Part shown: positions 10,677 to 21,691 of the stretch, one piece after another | Layout: every line of letters begins with the position of its first letter | Position numbering within the stretch: position 1 is the stretch's first letter | Source: Klebsiella aerogenes | Lineage (GTDB): Bacteria > Pseudomonadota > Gammaproteobacteria > Enterobacterales > Enterobacteriaceae | Reading direction: 5' to 3' | DNA: 64,000 nt | NCBI GenBank assembly: GCA_029027985.1 | Contig: CP119076.1 | Span: 1,860,001 to 1,924,000, forward strand | Position numbers and translations under genes: made by a program | Notes under the pieces: model-generated | Told to the model about the DNA's origin: nothing | The model's input: only the letters and a program-made list of their open reading frames with translations | Databases searched by the model: none

Positions 10677-11495
10677 TCAGAAAAGCGAGGATTGCTGCGG
10701 AATTGACGGCGCGGCGCCGACATCCGGCAGCACGGCGCGCAGGTCTTCCCACAAAGTATCGACCAACTCCGGCGCCTGGGCGATATCCGGCGTATGCAGA
10801 AATAGCCACGGCGTGGCCGACTGACGCCACTTCGGCAGTGTTTGCAGCCAAACGCGAAACAGCTCGCGGTTCTGCGCCATATCGTCGCTGCCGATAAAAC
10901 GCACCATCGGCTGCTGCCCGGTCATGACCGCATGTACCGGAACCTTCGGTTTCTTTTTTTGGGCGTCGATCATCGCCGGGTTGCGCGCGATAGCGCTGTG
11001 CACTGGTCGGCTATCGAGGATCACGCGGTTCGCGTTGCGCTGGTGCAGGCCGCGATTAAGCTGCTGTTCGGCATCGCCTTTGGCGAAAAACTCCGGGTGA
11101 CGCACTTCAACGCCGTAACTGAAACCTTTGGGCAGCGAATCGAGGAAATGCCACAGGGCAGGGAGATCGCGTGGGCCGAAAGTGGCGGGCAGCTGTAGCC
11201 AGTACTGGCCAATGCGTGATTCCAGCGGCGCCAGGCGGGCGAAAAACTCGCGGCTTAAATCGTCGCAGTCGCGTAATGCCGCCTGATGAGAAATCGTCGC
11301 CGGGAATTTGAAGCAGAAACGAAAATCATCGTGGGTTTGCTGGTACCAACGATCGACGATCTCAGCCTTGGGTAAAGCATATAGCGTCGTATTGCCCTCC
11401 ACGCAGTTAAAGTGGCGGGCATACTCTTCAAGGCCGGTGATGCCAAGGCGCACCCATTTAGGATGCGACCATTGCGGGAGCCCGATATACATCAT
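10677..11495 (-). CDS. yecE: DUF72 family protein YecE
   Basis: 272 residues with the TIM-barrel-like DUF72 fold. Motifs include [13 protein letters not shown] at the N-terminus, [12 protein letters not shown], and [11 protein letters not shown] with conserved acidic residues. It ends in IPQQSSLF exactly as in E. coli YecE. The biochemical function is not known. Its ATG overlaps the stop of yecD by 4 bp, so yecD and yecE form a coupled pair. Confidence 0.93.
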   Translation of the reverse strand: MMYIGLPQWSHPKWVRLGITGLEEYARHFNCVEGNTTLYALPKAEIVDRWYQQTHDDFRFCFKFPATISHQAALRDCDDLSREFFARLAPLESRIGQYWLQLPATFGPRDLPALWHFLDSLPKGFSYGVEVRHPEFFAKGDAEQQLNRGLHQRNANRVILDSRPVHSAIARNPAMIDAQKKKPKVPVHAVMTGQQPMVRFIGSDDMAQNRELFRVWLQTLPKWRQSATPWLFLHTPDIAQAPELVDTLWEDLRAVLPDVGAAPSIPQQSSLF

Positions 11496-12058
11496 AAGGC
11501 GGCGATAATGTCCTCGGTGCTGCGTACGCGGGAGAGACGCGGGAAGATGTGCGTCATGCTGCCCTGATGCTGTTCAGCGGATGCGGCGCTGCAGGCGTCC
11601 TCGGCGACCACCAGATTGAAGCCGAGCTCCCAGGCGTTACGCGCGGTGGACTCAACGCCGATATTGGTCGAAATGCCGCACAGAATAATGGTGTCGATAC
11701 CGCGGCGGCGCAGCTGCAGCTCAAGGTCGGTGCCGTAAAACGCGCCCCACTGGCGTTTGGTGACTTCGATATCGCTATCCTGCTTGCCAAGTGCAGCCGG
11801 ATAGGTCCACCAGTTGTCCGGCAGCTTTGCCGCGCCCGCTTGCGCGTCAACCGGCTGTTTTAACGCTTCGGCGAAATCAGCAGACCAGCCGACGCGAACC
11901 ATGACCACGGGCGAACCTTGTTGGCGGCATTTTTGCGCCAGTTTTGCCGCGCGCGCGACCACATCGTCGGCGCGGTGCGGGCCGCCGGCGAAAGGTAAAA
12001 TGCCATCTTGCAGGTCAATAATGACCAGCGCGGTTTTTTTCGCATTGAGTTCTAACAT
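11492..12058 (-). CDS. yecD: Isochorismatase-family hydrolase YecD
   Basis: A 188-residue cysteine hydrolase of the isochorismatase/nicotinamidase superfamily. Visible catalytic elements are the N-terminal Asp in [13 protein letters not shown], the central Lys in [14 protein letters not shown], and the nucleophile Cys in [18 protein letters not shown], with the typical helix [20 protein letters not shown] after it. The physiological substrate is not established. It is the first gene of yecD-yecE and divergent from aspS. Confidence 0.94.
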   Translation of the reverse strand: MLELNAKKTALVIIDLQDGILPFAGGPHRADDVVARAAKLAQKCRQQGSPVVMVRVGWSADFAEALKQPVDAQAGAAKLPDNWWTYPAALGKQDSDIEVTKRQWGAFYGTDLELQLRRRGIDTIILCGISTNIGVESTARNAWELGFNLVVAEDACSAASAEQHQGSMTHIFPRLSRVRSTEDIIAAL

Positions 12059-12218
12059 GGTATCCCCGTATCTTGTTCTGTTGTCAGGCCGCTACAATAC
12101 CGTTGCTAATTCGGCTCCAGGGTAACAAATTTTGTTAATTTTTGTGAGTACAGGCAATAAGCGCACAGCAAAACAGCGTACAAACTGCGTCGGGCTTATC
12201 GCCAGAAAGAATTTCCAG

Positions 12219-12224
12219 TATAAT
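12219..12224 (+). promoter_or_regulatory. -10 element of aspS promoter
   Basis: A perfect TATAAT (in CCAGTATAATAGCCGCC) lies about 100 bp before the aspS ATG. A weak -35-like TTATCG sits 16 bp upstream. Position and sequence suit the main aspS promoter. Confidence 0.6.
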
Positions 12225-12324
12225 AGCCGCCTTTTTTCATTCAGTAGTGACATTCAGCAAAGCTGCGACCTCGTCGCCTGCAAGGCAGGCAACATCCGCC
12301 TGCGGCTAAGTTAAGGGATATCTC

Positions 12325-14112
12325 ATGCGTACAGAATATTGCGGACAGCTACGTCAGTCCCACGTGGGGCAGCAAGTGACCTTGTGTGGTTGGGTCAACC
12401 GTCGTCGTGATCTCGGCAGCCTTATCTTCATTGATATGCGCGACCGTGAAGGCATCGTGCAGGTGTTTTTCGACCCGGATCGCGCGGAGGCGTTAAAACT
12501 GGCTTCCGAACTGCGTAATGAGTTCTGCATCCAAATCACCGGTACCGTACGTGCGCGTGAAGAGCGCAACGTCAACCGCGAGATGGCCACTGGCGAAATT
12601 GAAGTGCTGGCGTCAGACCTGACCATCATCAACCGCGCTGAAGCGCTGCCGCTGGACTCCAACCACGTCAACACCGAAGAAGCGCGTCTGAAATATCGTT
12701 ATCTGGATCTGCGTCGTCCGGAAATGGCCCAGCGTCTGAAAACTCGCGCGAAGATCACCAGCTTCGTACGTCGCTTTATGGATGACCACGGTTTCCTCGA
12801 TATCGAAACCCCGATGCTGACCAAAGCCACGCCGGAAGGCGCGCGTGACTACCTGGTGCCATCGCGCGTGCATAAAGGTAAATTCTACGCGCTGCCGCAG
12901 TCTCCGCAGCTGTTCAAACAGTTGCTGATGATGTCCGGTTTCGATCGCTACTATCAGATCGTCAAATGCTTCCGCGACGAAGACCTGCGTGCCGACCGTC
13001 AGCCTGAATTCACGCAGATCGATGTCGAAACCTCCTTCATGACCGCGCCGCAGGTGCGTGAAGTGATGGAAGAGCTGGTGCACAAGCTGTGGCTGGACGT
13101 GAAGGGCGTCGACCTCGGTCAATTCCCGGTTATGACCTTTGCCGAAGCCGAACGCCGTTACGGTTCTGATAAACCGGATCTGCGTAACCCGATGGAGTTG
13201 GTCGATGTGGCTGACCTGGTGAAAGCGGTGGAATTCGCTGTCTTCTCCGGCCCGGCTAACGATGCCAAAGGCCGCGTTGCCGCACTGCGCGTACCGGGCG
13301 GCGCCGCGCTGACCCGTAAGCAGATTGATGAATACGGCAAATTCGTGCAGATCTACGGCGCGAAAGGGCTGGCTTATATTAAAGTGACCGAGCGTGCGAA
13401 AGGCCTGGAAGGCATCAACAGCCCGGTGGCTAAATTCCTTAACGCCGAAATCGTGGAAGCGATCCTTGAGCGCACTGGCGCACAGGATGGCGACATGATC
13501 TTCTTCGGCGCCGACAACAAAAAAGTGGTTGCCGATGCGCTGGGCGCGCTGCGTCTGAAACTGGGTAAAGACCTGAACCTGACCGACGAGAACAAATGGG
13601 CGCCGCTGTGGGTTATCGACTTCCCGATGTTTGAAGACGACGGCGAAGGCGGCCTGACCGCAATGCACCACCCGTTCACCTCGCCGAAAGATATGACGGC
13701 GGCAGACCTGAAAGCGGCGCCGGAAGACGCGGTTGCGAATGCCTACGATATGGTTATCAACGGTTACGAAGTCGGCGGTGGTTCGGTGCGTATCCACAGT
13801 GGTGAAATGCAGCAAACCGTGTTTGGCATTCTGGGGATTAACGAACAAGAACAGCGTGAAAAATTCGGCTTCCTGCTGGATGCGCTGAAGTACGGTACAC
13901 CGCCGCACGCTGGCCTGGCATTTGGTCTGGATCGTCTGACCATGCTGCTGACCGGCACCGATAACATCCGTGACGTTATCGCATTCCCGAAAACCACCGC
14001 TGCCGCGTGCCTGATGACCGAAGCGCCAAGCTTCGCTAATCCGACCGCGTTAGGCGAACTGGGTATTCAGGTTGTGGCGAAAGAGACAAAAGAGTCTCCG
14101 GAGAACAACTAA
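12325..14112 (+). CDS. aspS: Aspartyl-tRNA synthetase
   Basis: A 595-residue class IIb synthetase that charges tRNA-Asp. It has the N-terminal OB-fold anticodon domain (about 1-105), motif 2 [18 protein letters not shown], the bacterial GAD insertion domain (about 290-420), and motif 3 [17 protein letters not shown]. The start MRTEYCGQL follows AAGGGA. nudB begins one base after the stop, so aspS-nudB-yebC-ruvC may be read together. Confidence 0.98.
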   Translation: MRTEYCGQLRQSHVGQQVTLCGWVNRRRDLGSLIFIDMRDREGIVQVFFDPDRAEALKLASELRNEFCIQITGTVRAREERNVNREMATGEIEVLASDLTIINRAEALPLDSNHVNTEEARLKYRYLDLRRPEMAQRLKTRAKITSFVRRFMDDHGFLDIETPMLTKATPEGARDYLVPSRVHKGKFYALPQSPQLFKQLLMMSGFDRYYQIVKCFRDEDLRADRQPEFTQIDVETSFMTAPQVREVMEELVHKLWLDVKGVDLGQFPVMTFAEAERRYGSDKPDLRNPMELVDVADLVKAVEFAVFSGPANDAKGRVAALRVPGGAALTRKQIDEYGKFVQIYGAKGLAYIKVTERAKGLEGINSPVAKFLNAEIVEAILERTGAQDGDMIFFGADNKKVVADALGALRLKLGKDLNLTDENKWAPLWVIDFPMFEDDGEGGLTAMHHPFTSPKDMTAADLKAAPEDAVANAYDMVINGYEVGGGSVRIHSGEMQQTVFGILGINEQEQREKFGFLLDALKYGTPPHAGLAFGLDRLTMLLTGTDNIRDVIAFPKTTAAACLMTEAPSFANPTALGELGIQVVAKETKESPENN

Positions 14113-14113
14113 G

Positions 14114-14557
14114 ATGTCATTCAAGCTGCCTGTCTCCGTTCTGGTGGTGATTTACGCCGAGGATACGAAGCGGGTGCTGATGTTGCAGCGACGCGATGAC
14201 CCCACTTTCTGGCAGTCGGTTACCGGCAGTCTGGAAGCGGGGGAAACCGCGTTGCAGGCCGCCGCGCGCGAAGTAAAGGAAGAGGTCGCCATTGATGTTG
14301 CTTGCGAGCAACTGGCCTTAATTGACTGTCAGCGTACGGTGGAGTTCGAGATTTTTTCTCACTTACGTCATCGCTATGCGCCGGGCGTCGAGCGCAATAC
14401 GGAGTTTTGGTTCCGTCTTGCGCTGCCCCATGAGCGCCAGATTGTTTTTACCGAACATCTGGATTACCGCTGGGTTAGCGCGTCGGACGCCGCCGCGTTA
14501 ACCAAATCGTGGAGCAACCGGCAGGCGATTGAAGAATTTGTAATTAACGCCGGGTAA
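14114..14557 (+). CDS. nudB: Dihydroneopterin triphosphate diphosphatase NudB
   Basis: NudB removes pyrophosphate from dihydroneopterin triphosphate, an early step of folate synthesis. The 147-residue Nudix protein carries the box [20 protein letters not shown] (G-x5-E-x7-REVxEE). The start ATG 14114 lies one base after the aspS stop. An upstream in-frame start would run into aspS and is less likely. The E. coli enzyme has 150 residues and the same C-terminus EEFVINA. Confidence 0.96.
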   Translation: MSFKLPVSVLVVIYAEDTKRVLMLQRRDDPTFWQSVTGSLEAGETALQAAAREVKEEVAIDVACEQLALIDCQRTVEFEIFSHLRHRYAPGVERNTEFWFRLALPHERQIVFTEHLDYRWVSASDAAALTKSWSNRQAIEEFVINAG

Positions 14558-14606
14558 CTTCCTGCGGCGTTTGTCGCGGAAAAACGGCTTTTTTGGAGAG
14601 TTTTTT

Positions 14607-15347
14607 ATGGCAGGTCATAGTAAATGGGCCAACACCAAGCACCGCAAAGCGGCACAAGATGCCAAGCGCGGTAAGATCTTTACTAAAATCATCCGCGAGC
14701 TGGTTACCGCAGCGCGTCTGGGTGGCGGCGACATCGGCTCTAACCCGCGTCTGCGCGCGGCGGTAGATAAAGCGCTGTCCAACAACATGACTCGCGACAC
14801 CCTGAACCGCGCTATCGCGCGCGGCGTCGGCGGCGACGATGACGCGAACATGGAAACCATCATTTATGAAGGTTACGGCCCGGGCGGTACTGCGGTCATG
14901 GTTGAGTGTCTGAGCGACAACCGTAACCGTACCGTTGCTGAAGTGCGCCACGCCTTTACCAAAACCGGCGGCAACCTCGGTACCGATGGTTCGGTTTCTT
15001 ATCTGTTCAGCAAAAAAGGCGTTATCTCCTTCGAAGCTGGCGATGAAGACACTATCATGGAAGCGGCGCTGGAAGCGGGCGCTGAAGACGTGGTGACCTA
15101 TGACGATGGCGCAATCGACGTGTACACCGCCTGGGAAGAGATGGGCGCGGTGCGTGATGCGTTGGAAGCGGCTGGTCTGAAAGCCGACGCCGCTGAAGTA
15201 TCGATGATCCCGTCGACTAAAGCGGATATGGATGCGGAAACCGCGCCGAAGCTGCTGCGTCTGATCGATATGCTGGAAGACTGCGACGACGTCCAGGAAG
15301 TTTATCATAACGGCGAAATCTCTGATGAGGTTGCCGCTACGCTGTGA
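14607..15347 (+). CDS. yebC: YebC/TACO1 family protein
   Basis: 246 residues, beginning [22 protein letters not shown], the family hallmark. YebC/TACO1 proteins help ribosomes through difficult proline-rich stretches and have also been described as DNA-binding regulators. The three-domain layout is visible: the N-terminal basic helical domain to about 75, then two alpha/beta domains with acidic surfaces ([15 protein letters not shown]). ATG 14607 follows TGGAGAG. Placed between nudB and ruvC as in E. coli. Confidence 0.96.
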   Translation: MAGHSKWANTKHRKAAQDAKRGKIFTKIIRELVTAARLGGGDIGSNPRLRAAVDKALSNNMTRDTLNRAIARGVGGDDDANMETIIYEGYGPGGTAVMVECLSDNRNRTVAEVRHAFTKTGGNLGTDGSVSYLFSKKGVISFEAGDEDTIMEAALEAGAEDVVTYDDGAIDVYTAWEEMGAVRDALEAAGLKADAAEVSMIPSTKADMDAETAPKLLRLIDMLEDCDDVQEVYHNGEISDEVAATL

Positions 15348-15392
15348 TACCGGTAATCGGTATCATTGGTGAGTTGTTACTGGAGGCGCGTG

Positions 15393-15914
15393 ATGGCTAT
15401 TATTCTCGGCATTGACCCGGGGTCGCGCGTGACCGGTTATGGCGTGATTCGCCAGGTCGGGCGGCAGTTGAGCTACCTCGGCAGCGGATGTATCCGCACC
15501 AAAGTAGACGATCTGCCGTCGCGGCTGAAGCTGATTTACGCTGGCGTCACCGAAATTATCACCCAGTTCCAGCCTGACTATTTCGCCATTGAGCAGGTCT
15601 TTATGGCGAAAAATGCCGATTCGGCATTGAAGCTTGGGCAGGCGCGCGGAGTGGCGATTGTCGCGGCGACGAACCAGGACCTACCGGTCTTTGAGTACGC
15701 CGCCCGCCAGGTAAAGCAGACCGTCGTCGGGATAGGGAGCGCGGAAAAAAGCCAGGTGCAGCATATGGTGCGTACCTTGCTGAAGCTCCCTGCGAATCCG
15801 CAGGCGGATGCGGCGGATGCGCTGGCTATTGCCATCACCCACTGCCACGTCAGCCAGAATGCGGCTCAGATTAGTGAGAGTCGGCTCAATCTGGCGCGCG
15901 GGCGGTTACGATAA
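15393..15914 (+). CDS. ruvC: Holliday junction resolvase RuvC
   Basis: RuvC is a dimeric endonuclease that cuts Holliday junctions on the RuvAB complex. It has 173 residues, as in E. coli. The RNase-H-like active site is intact: first Asp in [15 protein letters not shown], Glu in FAIEQVF, and the C-terminal Asp pair in [18 protein letters not shown] 15393 is preceded by CTGGAGG. A palindrome that is both a hairpin and a LexA box follows the gene. No yebB-like gene separates it from ruvA. Confidence 0.98.
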   Translation: MAIILGIDPGSRVTGYGVIRQVGRQLSYLGSGCIRTKVDDLPSRLKLIYAGVTEIITQFQPDYFAIEQVFMAKNADSALKLGQARGVAIVAATNQDLPVFEYAARQVKQTVVGIGSAEKSQVQHMVRTLLKLPANPQADAADALAIAITHCHVSQNAAQISESRLNLARGRLR

Positions 15915-15923
15915 TAATAAATC

Positions 15924-15951
15924 AGGCTGGATATTCATCCAGCCTTTTTTT
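15924..15951 (+). terminator. RuvC terminator hairpin
   Basis: AGGCTGGAT and ATCCAGCCT form a 9-bp stem with loop ATTC and seven T after it. The stem coincides with the LexA box of ruvAB, so one palindrome serves as an RNA terminator and a DNA operator. Confidence 0.8.
15925..15944. promoter_or_regulatory. LexA (SOS) box of ruvAB
   Basis: CTGGATATTCATCCAG at 15927-15942 has the CTG-N10-CAG form, is palindromic and closely follows the E. coli ruvAB SOS box. It lies 54 bp before the ruvA GTG, so ruvAB should be induced by DNA damage while ruvC is not. Confidence 0.85.
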
Positions 15952-15995
15952 ATGATAACGCATTAGACTTTCGGCCCTTTATTCAGGAGCGCTAC

Positions 15996-16607
15996 GTGAT
16001 AGGCAGACTCAGAGGCATCATTCTCGAAAAGCAACCCCCGCTGGTATTACTGGAAACCGGAGGCGTAGGTTATGAAGTCCATATGCCGATGACGTGCTTC
16101 TATGAGCTACCGGAAGCCGGGCAGGAAGCCATTGTCTTTACCCACTTCGTGGTGCGCGAAGATGCGCAGCTGCTGTATGGTTTTAATAACAAGCAGGAGC
16201 GCACGCTGTTTAAAGAGCTGATTAAAACCAACGGCGTTGGGCCGAAACTGGCGCTGGCGATCCTTTCCGGCATGTCGGCACAGCAGTTCGTGAATGCGGT
16301 TGAACGCGAAGAAGTCGCGTCACTGGTGAAACTGCCGGGCATTGGTAAGAAAACCGCCGAGCGTTTAATCGTCGAGATGAAAGACCGCTTTAAAGGCCTC
16401 CACGGAGACCTGTTCACCCCTGCGGCCGATCTGGTGTTGACCTCGCCAGCGGGTCCGGCCGCCGACGATGCGGAACAAGAAGCCGTTGCCGCGCTGGTGG
16501 CTCTGGGTTATAAACCGCAAGAGGCCAGCCGGATGGTGAGCAAAATCGCCCGTCCGGACGCCAACAGTGAAACGCTAATCCGCGAAGCGCTGCGCGCGGC
16601 GTTGTGA
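15996..16607 (+). CDS. ruvA: Holliday junction branch migration protein RuvA
   Basis: RuvA binds four-way junctions as a tetramer and loads RuvB rings. It has 203 residues: an OB-fold domain (1-64), helix-hairpin-helix motifs including [13 protein letters not shown] and [13 protein letters not shown], an acidic linker (about 140-155), and the RuvB-binding domain III ending REALRAAL. The start is GTG 15996, supported by CAGGAG 10 bases upstream and the expected MIGRLRG N-terminus. ruvB begins 8 bp after its stop. Confidence 0.98.
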   Translation: MIGRLRGIILEKQPPLVLLETGGVGYEVHMPMTCFYELPEAGQEAIVFTHFVVREDAQLLYGFNNKQERTLFKELIKTNGVGPKLALAILSGMSAQQFVNAVEREEVASLVKLPGIGKKTAERLIVEMKDRFKGLHGDLFTPAADLVLTSPAGPAADDAEQEAVAALVALGYKPQEASRMVSKIARPDANSETLIREALRAAL

Positions 16608-16612
16608 GGTAA

Positions 16613-17626
<1,014 letters not shown>

Positions 17627-17630
17627 TTAA

Positions 17631-17655
17631 ACCCGGTAGCGTTGCGCTACCGGGT
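17631..17655. repeat. REP-like hairpin between ruvB and znuB
   Basis: ACCCGGTAGCG and CGCTACCGGGT form an 11-bp stem with loop TTG between the convergent ruvB and znuB. It belongs to the same GC-rich REP type as the element at 4886. There is no T-run on the plus strand; on the minus strand TTTAATTAA follows, so weak termination of znuCB is possible. Confidence 0.6.
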
Positions 17656-17672
17656 CATCTCTATACCCTGAA

Positions 17673-18458
17673 TCAGCTCGCCGCTTTCTTCGTCATACTG
17701 AGAATAAACAGCGCCGCCGCGCACAACACCACCGATGGCCCCGCTGGTGTGTCGTAGAACGCCGAAAAGGTCAACCCGCCGGTCACCGCCAGCATGCCTA
17801 CGCCAACGGCGACAGCAGCCATCTGTTCCGGGGTGCGAGCAAAACGGCGTGCAGTAGCCGCCGGGATGATCAGTAATGAGGTGATGATCAGTGCGCCGAC
17901 GAATTTCATTGCCACGCCGATAGTCAGTGCAGTGACCAGCATCAGTAGCAGCTTAACCCGTTGTAGTTTCACACCATCGACAAAGGCTAAATCCGGGCTG
18001 ATGGTCATTGCTAACAGGTTGCGCCACTGCCAGAGTAGGATCGCCACCACAATCACTACGCCGATGGCGATGGAAATGAGATCCTCCGGCGTCACGGCTA
18101 ACAGGTCGCCAAAAAGATAGGCCATCAGGTCAACGCGAACATTCGACATCAGGCTAACGACCACCAGGCCCAGCGACAGCGCGCTGTGCGCCATAATACC
18201 CAACAGCGTATCGACCGCCAGGTGAGGGCGCTTTTCCAGCCACACCAGGCCGCCAGCCAGTAGCAGAGTGACCACGATAACCGCGTAAAACGGATTGACG
18301 TTAAGCAACAAACCGAATGCCACACCAAGCAGCGAGGCATGAGCCAGCGTATCGCCAAAGTAGGACATTCTCCGCCAGACCACAAACGAACCCAGCGGAC
18401 CCGCCGCACAGGCGAGCATCATTCCGGCTAACCAACCGGGCAACAGTAATTCAATCAT
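17673..18458 (-). CDS. znuB: Zinc ABC transporter permease ZnuB
   Basis: The inner-membrane permease of the high-affinity zinc importer. It has 261 residues with about 7-8 hydrophobic segments, starting [21 protein letters not shown]. The ABC-3 family signature is in [15 protein letters not shown] and a cytoplasmic coupling region lies near [19 protein letters not shown]. The znuC stop and the znuB start share one base (TGATG), so translation is coupled. Confidence 0.97.
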   Translation of the reverse strand: MIELLLPGWLAGMMLACAAGPLGSFVVWRRMSYFGDTLAHASLLGVAFGLLLNVNPFYAVIVVTLLLAGGLVWLEKRPHLAVDTLLGIMAHSALSLGLVVVSLMSNVRVDLMAYLFGDLLAVTPEDLISIAIGVVIVVAILLWQWRNLLAMTISPDLAFVDGVKLQRVKLLLMLVTALTIGVAMKFVGALIITSLLIIPAATARRFARTPEQMAAVAVGVGMLAVTGGLTFSAFYDTPAGPSVVLCAAALFILSMTKKAAS

Positions 18459-19210
18459 CAGCGGCCATTTCCCCGACGCAGTACAATCCGCCCCTGCAGG
18501 TCGTGGCGGTGATTATGTTGGTGACGATAGATCCCCAGCTGTTCCGCGCCGCGCGGGCCGAACATGGAGATAAATTCCGGGTGCATCGAGACCACTTCCG
18601 GCGTGCCGGAGCAGCAAATATGCTGATTCAAACACAGGACTTCGTCGGTTTTCGCCATCACCAGGTGGAGATCGTGGGAGACCATTAATACGGCACAGTT
18701 TAGCTCCTGACGCAGTTGGTTGATCAGGTCGTACAGCGCCACCTGACCGTTGACGTCGACGCCCTGCGTCGGTTCGTCCAGTACCAGCAGCTGTGGTTGA
18801 TTGAGTAGGGCGCGCGCCAGTAGCACACGCTGGGTCTCGCCGCCGGAGAGTTTTTGCATCGGCGCCTCGATCAGGTGTCCGGCCTGCACGCGTTGTAGCG
18901 CCGGCATAATATCCTGTTTACGCGTTCCCGGACGCAGGCGCATAAAGCGGCTGACCGTCAGCGGCATGGTGGCATCAAGATGCAGTTTTTGCGGTACATA
19001 ACCGATGCGTAGGTTTTTCTCGCGATGGATTAAACCTTCGGTCGGGGTAACCAGACCGAGCACCACGCGTACCAGCGTTGATTTCCCGGCGCCGTTCGGG
19101 CCAAGAAGCGTTAGAATTTTGCCTGGTCTTAGCGTGAGCGAAATGTCAGACAGTATGCGCCGCTGGCCGTAGACGACCGCGACTTTTTCCAGCGTTACAA
19201 GATTCGTCAT
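18458..19210 (-). CDS. znuC: Zinc ABC transporter ATPase ZnuC
   Basis: This is the ATP-hydrolysing subunit of ZnuABC, with 250 residues. It has Walker [12 protein letters not shown]-loop [11 protein letters not shown] signature [15 protein letters not shown], Walker [13 protein letters not shown] and switch His in MVSHDLH. The C-terminal tail has several His ([13 protein letters not shown]). It is divergent from znuA with the Zur operator between them. Confidence 0.98.
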   Translation of the reverse strand: MTNLVTLEKVAVVYGQRRILSDISLTLRPGKILTLLGPNGAGKSTLVRVVLGLVTPTEGLIHREKNLRIGYVPQKLHLDATMPLTVSRFMRLRPGTRKQDIMPALQRVQAGHLIEAPMQKLSGGETQRVLLARALLNQPQLLVLDEPTQGVDVNGQVALYDLINQLRQELNCAVLMVSHDLHLVMAKTDEVLCLNQHICCSGTPEVVSMHPEFISMFGPRGAEQLGIYRHQHNHRHDLQGRIVLRRGNGR

Positions 19211-19237
19211 GTCAAATTAGGGGTTGCACTAGCGATT

Positions 19238-19258
19238 GAATGTTATAATATCACATCA
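19238..19258. promoter_or_regulatory. Zur operator in the znuA/znuC divergent promoter
   Basis: ATGTTATAATATCACAT (19240-19256) is a 17-bp near-palindrome, with 7 of 8 pairs matched around A19248. It corresponds to the E. coli Zur site between znuA and znuC. Zinc-bound Zur would repress both transcripts, which overlap here (gap of 78 bp between starts). Confidence 0.8.
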
Positions 19259-19288
19259 CTTTCGCTCATTACGATGATTAGTCGCATT

Positions 19289-20233
19289 ATGTTACATAAA
19301 AATACGCTTCTTTGCGCTGGACTTAGCGCCGCTTTTTTGTTCGCTCATGCCCCGTTGGCTAACGCCGCTGTTGTCGCCTCGATGAAACCCCTTGGCTTTA
19401 TCGCTTCCGCTATCGCTGATGGTGTGACGGATACTCAGGTTTTGCTGCCGGACGGCGCTTCCGAACATGATTATTCACTCCGCCCATCGGATGTAAAACG
19501 CTTACAGAACGCAGACTTAGTTGTCTGGATTGGTCCAGAAATGGAAGCTTTTATGGACAAGTCAACGCAAAGCATTGCGGAGCAGAAAAAGGTCACTATT
19601 GCCCAGTTGGATGGGGTGAAACCGTTGCTCATGAAAGGGGCCGATGATGATGATGACGAACACGGTCACGAACATGCTAATGGTGAAAAAAGTGACGGCG
19701 ATCACCATCACGGCATTTACAATATGCATCTGTGGCTCTCCCCAGAGATAGCGCGGCTCTCAGCGGTTGCAATCCACGATAAATTATTGGAACTTATGCC
19801 GCAGAGTCGAGCCAAACTTGACGCCAACCTGAAGGATTTTGAGGCAAAATTAGCCGCAACCGACAAACAGGTGGGTAACGAGCTGGCGCCGCTGAAAGGG
19901 AAGGGTTATTTCGTTTTTCATGATGCTTATGGCTACTACGAAAAACATTACGGTTTGACCTCGTTGGGTCACTTCACCGTCAACCCTGAAATCCAGCCTG
20001 GTGCGCAGCGTTTACACGAAATAAGAACACAGTTGGTTGAGCAAAAAGCGACCTGCGTTTTTGCTGAGCCACAATTCAGGCCAGCGGTCATCGAAGCTGT
20101 TGCCAGGGGAACTTCCGTGCGCATGGGAACCCTGGATCCACTTGGAATCGGAATTAAGCTGGGTAAAGACAGTTACCCGCAGTTCCTGAGCCAGTTGGGA
20201 CATCAGTATTCAAGCTGCCTGAAAGGAGATTAA
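19289..20233 (+). CDS. znuA: Zinc-binding periplasmic protein ZnuA
   Basis: The substrate-binding subunit of the zinc importer. About 314 residues from ATG 19289, with a signal peptide cut near ANA|AVVAS. Zinc ligands of the family are visible: His in GASEHDYSL, His in NMHLWLSPE, His in LGHFTVNPE. The metal-collecting flexible loop holds [11 protein letters not shown] and DHHHG. An in-frame ATG at 19274 would add MISRI and is less likely, since MLHKNTLL matches E. coli. mepM starts 15 bp later. Confidence 0.96.
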   Translation: MLHKNTLLCAGLSAAFLFAHAPLANAAVVASMKPLGFIASAIADGVTDTQVLLPDGASEHDYSLRPSDVKRLQNADLVVWIGPEMEAFMDKSTQSIAEQKKVTIAQLDGVKPLLMKGADDDDDEHGHEHANGEKSDGDHHHGIYNMHLWLSPEIARLSAVAIHDKLLELMPQSRAKLDANLKDFEAKLAATDKQVGNELAPLKGKGYFVFHDAYGYYEKHYGLTSLGHFTVNPEIQPGAQRLHEIRTQLVEQKATCVFAEPQFRPAVIEAVARGTSVRMGTLDPLGIGIKLGKDSYPQFLSQLGHQYSSCLKGD

Positions 20234-20248
20234 CGAGGAAGTGAATAC

Positions 20249-21568
20249 GTGCAACAGATAGCCCGCGCTGTCACTCAGGCATTTAACAATCTGCCACGGC
20301 CTCATCGCGTTATGCTGGGGTCGCTGAGCGTTCTAACTTTAGCGGTCGCCGTCTGGCGACCCTACATCTACCACCCGGAATCCGCCCCCATCGTCAGAAC
20401 GATCGAGCTGGAAAAAAGCGAGATCCGCTCCCTGCTGCCAGAGGCCTCTGAACCGATCGATCAGGCGCCGCAGGAAGAAGAAGCAATTCCGCAGGATGAG
20501 CTCGATGATAAATCCGATGGTGACTCCGGCGGCCATGAATATGTGGTGTCCACCGGTGATACGCTGAGCAGTATTCTCAATCAGTACGGTATTGATATGG
20601 GCGATATCGCCCAACTCTCATCTGCTGATAAAGAACTGCGGAACCTGAAGATTGGCCAACAACTTTCCTGGACCCTGACGGCAGATGGCGATCTGCAAAG
20701 CCTGACATGGGAGATGTCGCGTCGTGAGACGCGTACCTATGACCGTGTTGCTAACGGCTTCAAGATGAGCAGCGAACTGCAGAAAGGGGATTGGGTTAAC
20801 AACGTACTGAAGGGGACTGTTGGCGCCAGCTTTGTATCCAGCGCGCGCGATGCCGGTCTCACCAGCACGGAAATCAGTGCGGTCATCAAAGCGATGCAGT
20901 GGCAGATGGACTTCCGCAAGCTGAAAAAAGGCGATGAATTCTCGGTACTGATGTCGCGTGAGATGCTTGATGGCAGACGCGAGCAGAGCCAGCTCTTAGG
21001 CGTGCGCTTACGTTCCGATGGCAAAGATTATTATGCGATTCGCGCCGAAGACGGCAAATTTTACGACCGCAACGGCACCGGGTTGGCGAAGGGCTTCCTG
21101 CGCTTCCCGACTTCGCGTCAGTTCCGCGTGTCGTCGAACTTCAACCCGCGTCGTCTGAATCCGGTAACCGGTCGCGTCGCGCCGCACCGCGGCGTTGACT
21201 TCGCGATGCCGCAAGGCACGCCGGTACTCTCCGTCGGCGACGGCGAAGTGGTGGTGGCAAAACGCAGCGGCGCGGCAGGTTATTACGTTGCCGTGCGCCA
21301 TGGACGTACCTATACCACCCGCTATATGCACCTGCGTAAACTGTTGGTGAAACCAGGGCAGAAAGTGAAACGCGGCGATCGTATCGCGCTGTCGGGCAAT
21401 ACCGGGCGTTCTACTGGCCCGCACCTGCACTATGAAGTATGGATTAACCAGCAGGCAGTAAACCCGCTGACGGCGAAACTGCCGCGCACTGAAGGGCTGT
21501 CCGGTTCCGATCGTACCGATTATCTGGCGCAGGCTAAAGAGGTTATCCCGCAGTTGCGTTTTGATTAG
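20249..21568 (+). CDS. mepM: Murein DD-endopeptidase MepM
   Basis: MepM cuts D-Ala-mDAP cross-links so that new glycan strands can be inserted into the sacculus. The 439 residues have an N-terminal membrane anchor (about 20-40), a LysM domain (YVVSTGDTLSSILNQYG, about 97-140), and a C-terminal LytM/M23 zinc peptidase with HRGVDFA and HLHYEV. Start is GTG 20249 after a GAGGAAG sequence, giving MQQIARAVTQAFNNLPRPHR. Length matches E. coli (440). A terminator follows before lpxM. Confidence 0.97.
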   Translation: MQQIARAVTQAFNNLPRPHRVMLGSLSVLTLAVAVWRPYIYHPESAPIVRTIELEKSEIRSLLPEASEPIDQAPQEEEAIPQDELDDKSDGDSGGHEYVVSTGDTLSSILNQYGIDMGDIAQLSSADKELRNLKIGQQLSWTLTADGDLQSLTWEMSRRETRTYDRVANGFKMSSELQKGDWVNNVLKGTVGASFVSSARDAGLTSTEISAVIKAMQWQMDFRKLKKGDEFSVLMSREMLDGRREQSQLLGVRLRSDGKDYYAIRAEDGKFYDRNGTGLAKGFLRFPTSRQFRVSSNFNPRRLNPVTGRVAPHRGVDFAMPQGTPVLSVGDGEVVVAKRSGAAGYYVAVRHGRTYTTRYMHLRKLLVKPGQKVKRGDRIALSGNTGRSTGPHLHYEVWINQQAVNPLTAKLPRTEGLSGSDRTDYLAQAKEVIPQLRFD

Positions 21569-21586
21569 TCGCGAATCACCTTCACG

Positions 21587-21620
21587 AAAAGCCGGCGTCA
21601 GTTATGCGCCGGCTTTTTCT
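21587..21620 (+). terminator. Intrinsic terminator of mepM
   Basis: AAAAGCCGGCG and CGCCGGCTTTT form an 11-bp stem with a 9-base loop, followed by a T-rich tail. It lies 19 bp after the mepM stop. Confidence 0.88.
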
Positions 21621-21691
21621 TTTGTGCGATGACTGACGTGTCGCTACACTAAGCCATTATCTTTATTGAGCAGAGCTTTTGCGGACCGGGC

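Noticed and set aside
12613-13908. Long open frame (431 codons) on the minus strand inside aspS
   Set aside because: It is fully antisense to a conserved aspS, has no family features, and arises from GC-rich codon use; similar antisense frames lie opposite argS (5584-6594), letB (47836-48729) and eda (29274-30215).
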